This document shows, piece after piece, positions 1 to 5,933 of a DNA stretch of 7,204 bases; the stretch's first letter is position 1; the number at the start of each line of letters is the position of its first letter. Where the stretch lies: positions 1-7,204 of the forward strand of contig JAGOJE010000049.1 in assembly GCA_017995275.1 (NCBI GenBank). The letters are read 5' to 3'. The notes under the pieces were generated by a model, which saw only the letters and a list, made by a program, of their open reading frames with translations, did no database searches and was not told the origin of the DNA. Source of the stretch: Rickettsiaceae bacterium. GTDB taxonomy: Bacteria; Pseudomonadota; Alphaproteobacteria; Rickettsiales; Rickettsiaceae. The position numbers were made by a program, and so were the translations under genes.

Positions 1-360
1 ATCATGAGCAATATGAACACCAACCATAAACAAATTATCATCCCCAACTTTCGTTAGCATAATACCTTCAGAAGTTCCAGACTGAATTGTTACATATTCC
101 CTTATTCTGTTGCGCTTTCCAATTACTACCTCAGCAGCATCATCACAACGCCTCAAAATCTGTGGAATTTGTCCTATGGAAGCAAATGGATAAATAACTG
201 TATCCTCACCTATAGTAGTGCGCCCTTCTATAACAACGTGAGATTTAACCTCAACATTATCTCCAAGCGTAACATTAGGGCCTATTATAGAAAATGGACC
301 TATCTTTACGTTTTTTCCTATTGAAGCTGAAGAGCTTACAATTGCGGTTTCGTGAATCAC
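1..360 (-). CDS. lpxA: UDP-N-acetylglucosamine O-acyltransferase LpxA (N-terminal 120 residues; cut by window edge)
   Basis: LpxA performs the first committed step of lipid A synthesis in the cytoplasm: transfer of an R-3-hydroxyacyl group from acyl-ACP to the 3-OH of UDP-GlcNAc. Translating the minus strand from the GTG at 360..358 gives an open frame of 120 codons to the window edge. It shows left-handed beta-helix hexapeptide repeats (IGKNVKIGPF, IGPNVTLGDN, IGEDTVIYPF), the IGKRNRIREYVTI segment at about 80-92, and HIAHD at 116-120, where His119 matches the E. coli catalytic His125. The rest of the helix and the C-terminal helical domain lie beyond position 1. GTG is chosen because a perfect Shine-Dalgarno lies 5 nt upstream and the protein then begins MIHETAIV, as LpxA proteins usually do. 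The fabZ stop lies 9 nt upstream. Oddity: the usual QDLKYxGE signature reads Q-I-L-R-R-C-D-D at 67-74, with Ile68 at the position of E. coli Asp74. Confidence 0.95.
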   Translation of the reverse strand, partial: MIHETAIVSSSASIGKNVKIGPFSIIGPNVTLGDNVEVKSHVVIEGRTTIGEDTVIYPFASIGQIPQILRRCDDAAEVVIGKRNRIREYVTIQSGTSEGIMLTKVGDDNLFMVGVHIAHD

Positions 361-361
361 T

Positions 362-371
362 ATCACCTCCT
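362..371 (-). promoter_or_regulatory. Ribosome binding site of lpxA, overlapping the fabZ stop
   Basis: The minus strand reads AGGAGGTGAT, an exact complement to the usual 3' end of 16S rRNA, with AGGAGG ending 5 nt before the GTG start at 360. It decides the non-ATG start of lpxA. Its first two bases are the last two bases of the fabZ TAG stop, so termination on fabZ and initiation on lpxA share sequence. A strong site may compensate for the GTG codon (inference). Confidence 0.85.
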
Positions 372-822
372 AATCCTTATCTTTTAGCATTGCAGTAAAG
401 GAACTTTCCGCTACTTTCTTACCATCCACTTCTGCATAGCCAGAAAATTTCCACACAGCTCCCCTGTTTTGCTCAATTTTTGAATATAGATACATAGTAT
501 CCCCAGGCTCTACTATTTTACGGAATTTAGCGCTATCTATGGCCATGAAATATACCGTCTTCTCATTTGGTTTTGCACTAAGAGTTTTAGAAACTAATAT
601 TGCAGACACCTGAGCTAACGCCTCAATGATTAAAACACCAGGCATAATTGGCATATCGGGAAAATGCCCCATAAATTGTGGCTCGTTGAAAGTTACATTC
701 TTAACCCCAACTATCCTATCCCCCTCCACGAGCTCTACCACCTTATCTACAAGGAGAAATGGGTATCTATGAGGTATCATTTTTAATATTTCGCTAGCTG
801 ATATTTTAAAATCCGTAGACAT
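370..822 (-). CDS. fabZ: (3R)-hydroxyacyl-ACP dehydratase FabZ
   Basis: FabZ dehydrates (3R)-hydroxyacyl-ACP to trans-2-enoyl-ACP in type II fatty acid synthesis. It competes with LpxA and LpxD for the same hydroxyacyl-ACP pool, which explains why the three genes cluster. The 150-residue product has the usual length and hot-dog fold signatures: IPHRYPFLLVD at 16-26, the catalytic histidine His53 in GHFPDMPIMPG, and the catalytic glutamate Glu67 in IIEALAQ on the central helix. The ATG at 822 is preceded by a GAAGGT ribosome site (837..832) inside the end of lpxD. Seven bases separate it from the lpxD stop, and 9 bases separate its TAG from the lpxA start. The gene is clearly part of one translational run with lpxD and lpxA. 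Nothing looks damaged. Confidence 0.98.
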   Translation of the reverse strand: MSTDFKISASEILKMIPHRYPFLLVDKVVELVEGDRIVGVKNVTFNEPQFMGHFPDMPIMPGVLIIEALAQVSAILVSKTLSAKPNEKTVYFMAIDSAKFRKIVEPGDTMYLYSKIEQNRGAVWKFSGYAEVDGKKVAESSFTAMLKDKD

Positions 823-829
823 TCTATTC

Positions 830-1852
830 TTACCTTCTATTTTTTACTAAATTTTTCAAAATTATCGATTGCTTATGCCAGTCTCTAATTGGAACAGCTG
901 GAGTTCCACCCAATATAGCACCAACTTGATCAATATTTTGTATAGCACCACCTTGACCAGCAATTTGAACCATATCCGCAATTGTTATATGGCCGGAAAT
1001 TCCAACTTGCCCACCAAGAGCGCAATATTTTCCTATTTTAGAACTACCAGCAATACCAGCTTGCGCCACTATTATACTACCAGTTCCAATTTGAACATTA
1101 TGTGCTATTTGCACAAGATTATCAATACGCACTGAATCTTCAATGACAGTATCATTCAAAGATCCCCTATCTATTGTCGTATTAGCACCAATTTCAACAT
1201 CATTCCCTATAAGAACCCTTCCTAAATGGAAAATTTTGTAATGTTTTCCTGCACTAGTAGCAAAACCAAAACCATCTTGCCCTATTCTTGCACCAGATAA
1301 TATAACAACATTATCTCCTATTATTGAATATTCTATTGAAACTGAAGCACCTATTCTTGCGTTTTTACCTATCTTTACACCAGCCCCTATAAAAGATGAA
1401 TGCGATATTTCACAGCCATCCCCTATCTCTGCGCCCTCACCTATTACAACATGATGACCCATTTTTACATTCTTACCAATAACAGCAGATGGATGAATAG
1501 GATTAGAGCTAGGCTCAGAAACTTTTGGCGCATAGAATAAATCTATAGATTGCGCATAAGAATAATATGGCTCCTTACTTTCAAGAAAACACATATTTTT
1601 ATGCAGATTCTCACTCAAACCAAATTTAATTATACAAGCGCTTGCTCCAGAAGATGCAAGCTTAGACTCATATTTATCATTATTCAAAAATGTTAGATCA
1701 CCAGCTCCAGCCGTTTCTATAGGAGCAATAGAATTAATTACAAACTCTCTTGGATTCACACAAGATGGAGAGATTATATTACACGACAAATAATCAGCGA
1801 CTTCCTGCAGAGTCCTAGGTAATTTTTTGCTGTAAAACTTTTCATCAATCAT
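830..1852 (-). CDS. lpxD: UDP-3-O-acylglucosamine N-acyltransferase LpxD
   Basis: LpxD is the third lipid A enzyme. It transfers R-3-hydroxyacyl from ACP to the 2-amine of UDP-3-O-acylglucosamine in the cytoplasm. Counting from the ATG at 1852 (340 aa, normal length), residues about 15-105 form the N-terminal uridine-binding domain, with the typical IAPIETAGAGDLTFLNN stretch. From about 120 to 305 a left-handed beta-helix of hexapeptide repeats follows (IGKNVKMG, IGEGAEIG, IGAGVKIG, IGNDVEIG). It includes GQDGFGFA and NLVQIAHNVQIG, whose His251 corresponds to the E. coli catalytic His239, and a second conserved histidine (His288) in GISGHITIAD. A C-terminal helix closes the protein. An in-frame GTG at 1861 would add three residues. 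I prefer the ATG, which has AAGAG 8 nt upstream. Either start overlaps the end of the IalB-like gene (8 or 17 nt), indicating translational coupling. Confidence 0.96.
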   Translation of the reverse strand: MIDEKFYSKKLPRTLQEVADYLSCNIISPSCVNPREFVINSIAPIETAGAGDLTFLNNDKYESKLASSGASACIIKFGLSENLHKNMCFLESKEPYYSYAQSIDLFYAPKVSEPSSNPIHPSAVIGKNVKMGHHVVIGEGAEIGDGCEISHSSFIGAGVKIGKNARIGASVSIEYSIIGDNVVILSGARIGQDGFGFATSAGKHYKIFHLGRVLIGNDVEIGANTTIDRGSLNDTVIEDSVRIDNLVQIAHNVQIGTGSIIVAQAGIAGSSKIGKYCALGGQVGISGHITIADMVQIAGQGGAIQNIDQVGAILGGTPAVPIRDWHKQSIILKNLVKNRR

Positions 1853-2360
1853 TACGATCACTCTTATCCATCTTTTCTAGATTCTCTACAGCTAATTTTA
1901 AACCCTTATTAGAAAATGGAATATCAACAACTTTACCATTCATAGAAACTATCCTAATATGGTTATTTGTAGAATTTATAATCACCTCTAAATCCTCTTT
2001 GGATAAATTCGCATGTGCAACACATCCATGGTCGTAACATGTAATAAACTCACCGCTTGCTACTAACTTATTACCATCACAAACTATTGAAGATCCAGAT
2101 TTTATATTCACACCGAAAGGCAATACCTCAACCATTTTTAGGCCATTCTCACCAGAATAATGGATTTTTATGGTGGCAATTTTATCCCTTTTTTCATCGT
2201 TAGATTCTAAAATTTGAAAAATAGAACAGACGTCTTTACCATCCTTTACCTTACAACTCACAGTCCAATCTTCTATCCTCTGAGAGTTCTCAGAAGAACA
2301 GAAAGCAGATATTGGCAGTAAAAACATAGTAAGTAACAAAAATGTGGCGCTTTTTTTCAT
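1845..2360 (-). CDS. Invasion-associated locus B (IalB) family periplasmic protein
   Basis: The 171-residue product has a type I signal peptide (KK, then the hydrophobic core ATFLLLTMFLLPISAF at about 5-20; cleavage probably near residue 19-22). A mature domain of IalB type follows: a Trp-Thr-Val-Ser-Cys start (32-36), VCSIFQ, LPFGVNIKSG at 80-89, FITCYDHGCVAHANL at 105-119, and a C-terminal IPFSNKGLKLAVENL. Cysteines at 36, 45, 94, 108 and 113 resemble the paired cysteines of the family, so disulfides in the periplasm are likely (inference). The family is named for a Bartonella protein linked to erythrocyte invasion, but most members have no known role. AGGAAG at 2373..2368 lies 7 nt before the ATG. 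The gene starts about 25 nt after rnpB ends and overlaps the lpxD start, so it heads the lipid A gene run. The first codons contain a run of seven A's. An envelope role is inferred from context only. Confidence 0.85.
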   Translation of the reverse strand: MKKSATFLLLTMFLLPISAFCSSENSQRIEDWTVSCKVKDGKDVCSIFQILESNDEKRDKIATIKIHYSGENGLKMVEVLPFGVNIKSGSSIVCDGNKLVASGEFITCYDHGCVAHANLSKEDLEVIINSTNNHIRIVSMNGKVVDIPFSNKGLKLAVENLEKMDKSDRND

Positions 2361-2385
2361 AAATTTACTTCCTAAATAATAAAAA

Positions 2386-2750
2386 CGGATAGTCTATAAG
2401 CCGGATTCTGTCCAGGAAAAAATCCCTGCGCAGCTATTTATCTAACATAATTGTTACCAAATATGTTTAAGCAACCTACCCGCACAGCAATATGAGTAGA
2501 AACATCTCACGAACATAAGTTACTTGCTATGCCTATTTGGTCTTGCTCCAGGTGGGGTTTACCATGCGCATTTTGTTACCAAAATACCGGTGCGCTCTTA
2601 CCGCACCTTTTCACCCTTACCAATAAATGGCGGTATATTTTCTGTGGCACTTTCCCTTGAGTTACCTCAGCCGGGCATTACCCGGCACCGTGCTTCTATG
2701 GAGTCCGGACTTTCCTCGCCTAAATGGCGCAGCTACGCAACCATCCGCAT
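2386..2750 (-). ncRNA. rnpB: RNase P RNA, class A
   Basis: This is the catalytic RNA of RNase P, which cuts 5' leaders from pre-tRNAs together with the RnpA protein. The minus strand shows the class A core in order: GAGGAAAGTCCGGACTC (2717..2701, start of P4/CR I), GGTAAGGGTGAAAAGGTGCG and GGTAAGAGCGCACCG, GGAGCAAGACCAAATAGG, the GGGTAGGTTG (2481..2472) matching the L15 loop that pairs with tRNA CCA, and ACAGAATCCGGCTTATAG (2411..2394) completing P4. Helix P1 is visible: CGGATGGTT at 2747..2739 pairs with GACTATCCG at 2394..2386 with two G-U pairs. The 5' end is set near 2750 by the promoter and P1, the 3' end near 2386 by P1. A length of about 365 nt is normal. An open frame on the plus strand here (2524..2754) is only the reverse complement of this RNA. 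The exact ends are uncertain by a few bases. Confidence 0.96.
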
Positions 2751-2755
2751 CTGAC

Positions 2756-2784
2756 ATTATTTGCAAATTATAGAAAACTGTCAA
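2756..2784 (-). promoter_or_regulatory. Sigma-70 type promoter of rnpB
   Basis: Reading the minus strand, TTGACA (2784..2779, perfect -35) is followed after 17 nt by AATAAT (2761..2756, five of six matches to the -10 consensus). Transcription would begin about 6-8 nt later, near A2750, which coincides with the 5' end of rnpB expected from helix P1. It sits in the 43-bp gap after the ABC ATPase stop. A TATAAT also occurs at 2772..2767 but only 6 nt after the -35, too close to pair with it. Confidence 0.8.
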
Positions 2785-2793
2785 GTAATTAGA

Positions 2794-4086
2794 CTATTCA
2801 TTAGAAGACTCATGAATTCTTATTGTGCCATTTAAATGATTATAGGAGAAAAGACCAGCATATCTAGCCCAAGAAACTGTAGCTGAAAATATTCTTTGAG
2901 CTGTTGTAGCTGGGAATTTTTCCATTAAATTTTTAAGTAAAGATTCTTTTGAAATAGAACCGCTTTTAGAATCCTGAAGTTTACGGTAAGTTCTTCTAAC
3001 AAAAGTCACATTATGCACTAAATGCTCTTTAAATATAGCTTTTCTAACTTTAGCATCTGATTCTGCAAAAATTTGCCCAGAAGATGTAAGCTCTATATTA
3101 TTTTGATCAACAATTTTGATAAAATTAAGCAATGACAATGAGTTTAAAAAAATAAAAAGCTGATTATGTGATAATCTCAAACTATCTGATATTTCCTTAA
3201 TTGACACAACACCATCTTTATTCTTCTTATTTAATGTGACTATAAAATGCTCTAAAGACCTTACAGATAAGGATTGCGGATAAGATTTTATAGAGCTACC
3301 ATCTACATCTTCATTCTCGCTTCCAAAATTCATTTTATGATATATAACACCTATTAAATCCTGACAGGCCTTAGATTTTATATCCCTAGGATGTGGAACA
3401 TTAACATTTATATCAGCCACAACCCCACCTGTATTCGACGACATTACTATAATTCTATCACAAAACGAGATAGCTTCTATTATCGTAGAAGTAACAAAAA
3501 CTATAGATTTTAGCCCTATTTTTTTTCTTTCTATCCAAAGATCTAAAAGATCAAATATTAGCTCATCTGTGGATATATGGTCTAATAATGCAAATGGACT
3601 ATCTAAAAGCAACATCTCTGGAGCAACAGCAAGAGCCCTTGCAATAGCAACTCTTTGCCTCATTCCTCCAGACATTTCTTTAGGATAAGCCTCCCCATAG
3701 CCTTCTATATCAACAAGAGACATTGACTCCCGCACCTTCTCAGCAAGCGCTTCTTTAGAAAGCTTTTTATTTAGTAATCCAATACCAATATTATCCAATA
3801 CATTAAGCCAAGGAACAAGACCAATATTCTGAAATACCATAGAAATCTTGCTAGTTTCATTTGACAGGAGCCTTCCATGATATAAAATTTCTCCAAAGGT
3901 TGGCTCAACAAGACCACACATCATCTTAAGCAAAGTGGATTTACCGGACCCTGATCTTCCAAGTATTCCAACTATCTCACCTTCCTTGATTTTTATATTA
4001 AAATCCTTAAAAAGCGATACCTGACTATCCTGATAATCATAATTATAAGTTAGGTTTTTTAATTCTAAAACTGGTTCCTTTTCCAT
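2794..4086 (-). CDS. ABC transporter ATP-binding protein, NitT/TauT (NrtD/SsuB/TauB) type, with AAA-associated C-terminal domain; catalytic residues altered
   Basis: This 430-residue protein is the predicted motor subunit of the importer whose permease is encoded just upstream; it would act on the cytoplasmic face of the inner membrane. Residues about 6-250 form an ABC nucleotide-binding domain: Walker A GRSGSGKST at 43-51, Q-loop VFQNIGLVPW with Gln86, and signature MSGGMRQR at 138-145. Walker B reads LLLDSPF (159-165), with Ser163 where the catalytic glutamate belongs. The H-loop reads VFVTSTIIEA, with Ser200 in place of the switch histidine, and the D-loop reads ALLD rather than SALD. Residues about 270-425 match the AAA-associated C-terminal domain found on this subfamily (VRSLEHFI, ELTSSGQIFAESD, VSWARYAGLFSYN). 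The ATG has GGAG 8 nt upstream inside the permease end, and 5 nt separate the genes. The substrate cannot be told from sequence. The substitutions suggest weak or absent ATP hydrolysis (inference), although the frame is intact. Confidence 0.92.
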   Translation of the reverse strand: MEKEPVLELKNLTYNYDYQDSQVSLFKDFNIKIKEGEIVGILGRSGSGKSTLLKMMCGLVEPTFGEILYHGRLLSNETSKISMVFQNIGLVPWLNVLDNIGIGLLNKKLSKEALAEKVRESMSLVDIEGYGEAYPKEMSGGMRQRVAIARALAVAPEMLLLDSPFALLDHISTDELIFDLLDLWIERKKIGLKSIVFVTSTIIEAISFCDRIIVMSSNTGGVVADINVNVPHPRDIKSKACQDLIGVIYHKMNFGSENEDVDGSSIKSYPQSLSVRSLEHFIVTLNKKNKDGVVSIKEISDSLRLSHNQLFIFLNSLSLLNFIKIVDQNNIELTSSGQIFAESDAKVRKAIFKEHLVHNVTFVRRTYRKLQDSKSGSISKESLLKNLMEKFPATTAQRIFSATVSWARYAGLFSYNHLNGTIRIHESSNE

Positions 4087-4091
4087 TATTT

Positions 4092-5789
4092 TTACTCCAA
4101 CCTAAATCTTGTTGATATAAAACTATATAAAGGCTTCAGTGCAATTGTATTTGTCAAAAGCACTAATATAGTCATAATTATTAGCCCTAAAGCGATTTCA
4201 GCAAAATCACCATTCCTCGTATGTATTGCTATGTAAGAACCAAGACCATCAGCAACTAAAGTGGTATTCCCCCATTTTACTATTTCAGAAACCACGCTTG
4301 CATTCCATGAAGCACCTGTGCATGTCATAAATCCGGTTAAATAAAATGGTAATATCGCTGGAATGGTGATTTTAAATAATTTCCAAAATTTGGATAATTT
4401 AAAAACATCAGCCACTTCTAAAAGTTCTGTAGGTATAGTCTGAGCGCCACTTATAACATTGTATAATATATAAGACATTGACCCAGTCATTATTACATAA
4501 CTAAGCCAAATATTGACATTAAGGTTATATTTAACAATGAGGATTACAAATAAAGGATAGTATAGATTTGCAGGAACGGATGTTAGGAATAAATTTATTG
4601 GCTGGATTATAGCCGCAAGTTTTGGACGAACGCCAACATATATACCAAATGGTATTAAAAAGATTGATGCCAAAATTGCTGTAGCGAAAACTCGAACCGT
4701 AGTAATGAGGCCAAGTTTTATAACTTCTACTAACTCTGAATAACCAAATTTGCCTACAATTAGTGAATATACTGATTTATATATAGACCATAAACATATA
4801 GCTACAAACACCCACCACATTGATTCAAAAAACACCGCGAATATTCTAATGTTACGACTCACTATCCTAGGCAAAGAAGCTGATAATACTAAGTTTTTTA
4901 TAAAATTAAGTGGAGCCGTAAGAAGAATGGTCACATCAGCTCTTGATAAATAATCAAAAAGCCAAGACTCATATTTACTACTACCACTTATAGCAAATTC
5001 ATATCTAAATTTGGAGCTCCAAGCTACAAATGGTTTGAAGAAGAATTCATTGAATATAATACTTAGAAAAACTATACCAAGAAATGCGTAAAATACGGAT
5101 TGGAAATCCATGTTTTTTAGCGCAAGTGCTATATAAGCACCAATGCCAGATATCTTATAATCATGCACCCCAACACAAACAACTTCCCCAGCGACCACAA
5201 AATACCAACTTGCACACATTGAAAGTATACTATTCCACACTAACCCAGGCATGCAGAATGGAATTTCCATCTTCCAAAATATCTGCCATTTATTTAGCTT
5301 ATAGGCCTTTGCAGTATCGTATAAATCTAGAGGGACTGATAATAAAGATTGGTATACGCTCATTATCATATTCCAAGCTTGCGAGGTGAATGTTGCAAAT
5401 ATTATAGCCATCTCCACACCAAGAACTGTATTAGGCGCAAGACCAACAAAAAACATTACGGTGAATGATAGAAAACCTAGTATTGGAATAGCCTGAAGAA
5501 CATCTACAAGCGGCATCAATATATAAGCCATTCTTTGATTTTTTGCAGCAAGACTACCTGTAACTATAGCCACCAAAATCGAAAAAATCATGGAAACTAT
5601 AAATCTCATCCCAGTTCTAAAGAGATATTGAGGCAAATGTGAAACACCTAAGACAATTTTGGGGTTCAGAGTGGAAATATCGGAATTCATGAGCATAAGA
5701 CCATGGATGAAGAATATCCCACCTAATAAAAGTACAGCCAAAACAACTATGTTATAATATAACCTCGTAAGGCTTTGTTTAAGATTCAT
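4092..5789 (-). CDS. ABC transporter permease, NitT/TauT type, two permease domains in one chain
   Basis: This 565-residue inner membrane protein carries two binding-protein-dependent permease (BPD_transp_1) halves, about 55-255 and 355-555, each preceded by a lead membrane segment (about 13-33 and 316-338). About twelve hydrophobic segments are visible. Each half has a cytoplasmic EAA-like coupling loop for the ATPase: DTAKAYKLNKWQIFWKMEIP at 158-177 and EVADVFKLSKFWKLFKITIP at 458-477. Both have Lys at the position usually occupied by Gly. Each half ends with a similar GIGAYIALA or GLGSYIAIH stretch (215-223, 515-523), showing internal duplication. One chain could thus supply the complete membrane pore, with two ATPase copies below. 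The ATPase gene follows after 5 nt. No substrate-binding protein gene is next to the pair. The start at 5789 lacks a clear ribosome site but leaves a normal short N-terminus before the first membrane segment. The substrate is unknown. Confidence 0.92.
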   Translation of the reverse strand: MNLKQSLTRLYYNIVVLAVLLLGGIFFIHGLMLMNSDISTLNPKIVLGVSHLPQYLFRTGMRFIVSMIFSILVAIVTGSLAAKNQRMAYILMPLVDVLQAIPILGFLSFTVMFFVGLAPNTVLGVEMAIIFATFTSQAWNMIMSVYQSLLSVPLDLYDTAKAYKLNKWQIFWKMEIPFCMPGLVWNSILSMCASWYFVVAGEVVCVGVHDYKISGIGAYIALALKNMDFQSVFYAFLGIVFLSIIFNEFFFKPFVAWSSKFRYEFAISGSSKYESWLFDYLSRADVTILLTAPLNFIKNLVLSASLPRIVSRNIRIFAVFFESMWWVFVAICLWSIYKSVYSLIVGKFGYSELVEVIKLGLITTVRVFATAILASIFLIPFGIYVGVRPKLAAIIQPINLFLTSVPANLYYPLFVILIVKYNLNVNIWLSYVIMTGSMSYILYNVISGAQTIPTELLEVADVFKLSKFWKLFKITIPAILPFYLTGFMTCTGASWNASVVSEIVKWGNTTLVADGLGSYIAIHTRNGDFAEIALGLIIMTILVLLTNTIALKPLYSFISTRFRLE

Positions 5790-5813
5790 TTTAAGATCTG
5801 CTTGGTTAAACTA

Positions 5814-5920
5814 TTGTATCTACTTACGTGGCTAACCGCCTTGTCATTCATTTTAATGCCGGATCACGCATAATGCACGCCTTGGATGACAGTGTATGTG
5901 GCAATCGCAAATCGATACAA
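5814..5920. repeat. Long imperfect palindrome in the cvpA-permease spacer (possible palindromic repeat element)
   Basis: The gap 5790-5933 has no credible gene. It contains nested inverted repeats in register: TTGTATC at 5814-5820 against GATACAA at 5914-5920, and TGTCATTCA at 5842-5850 against TGGATGACA at 5883-5891 (8 of 9 pair). The arms between are of nearly equal length (21 and 22 nt) and only partly complementary. A further short pair, GGTTA 5804-5808 and TAACC 5930-5934, lies outside. The centre holds a direct repeat CACGC-6nt-CACGC (5865-5880). By hand count 5821-5910 is about 47% GC, higher than the adjoining genes. It resembles an eroded palindromic or MITE-like element, as known from Rickettsiales. 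A structured transcript end or leader is the alternative. No U-tract of an intrinsic terminator is seen. Confidence 0.45.
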
Positions 5921-5933
5921 CCTCAAAGATAAC

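Noticed and set aside
869..1135. Plus-strand open frame of 88 codons
   Set aside because: It lies wholly antisense to the beta-helix part of lpxD and has low-complexity composition (Asn, Ser, Thr) expected from reading hexapeptide repeats backwards.
2298..2360. Lipoprotein signal in the IalB-like protein (Cys21)
   Set aside because: The residues before the cysteine are S-A-F, with Phe at -1, which does not fit a lipobox; a type I signal peptide is more likely.
2376..2404. Possible separate promoter for the IalB-like gene (TATTAT at 2381..2376)
   Set aside because: No sequence resembling TTGACA lies 16-18 nt upstream; the region is the conserved 3' end of rnpB, and TATTAT-like strings are common in AT-rich DNA.
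2524..2754. Plus-strand open frame of 76 codons
   Set aside because: It is the reverse complement of the conserved core of rnpB, a well-known source of false protein calls; it has no protein family features.
3400..3625. ATPase gene as a pseudogene
   Set aside because: Although catalytic residues are substituted, the frame is unbroken, the length and C-terminal domain are complete, and the ribosome site and operon spacing are normal.
4750..5389. Two plus-strand open frames (4750-4953 and 5084-5389)
   Set aside because: Both are antisense to the permease gene, which has clear family motifs in its own frame; they lack ribosome sites and recognisable domains.
5813..5847. Promoter for the permease gene (ATGACA 5847..5842 and TACAAT 5818..5813)
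   Set aside because: The spacing is 23 nt, too long for a normal sigma-70 promoter, and no extended -10 is present; left uncalled.
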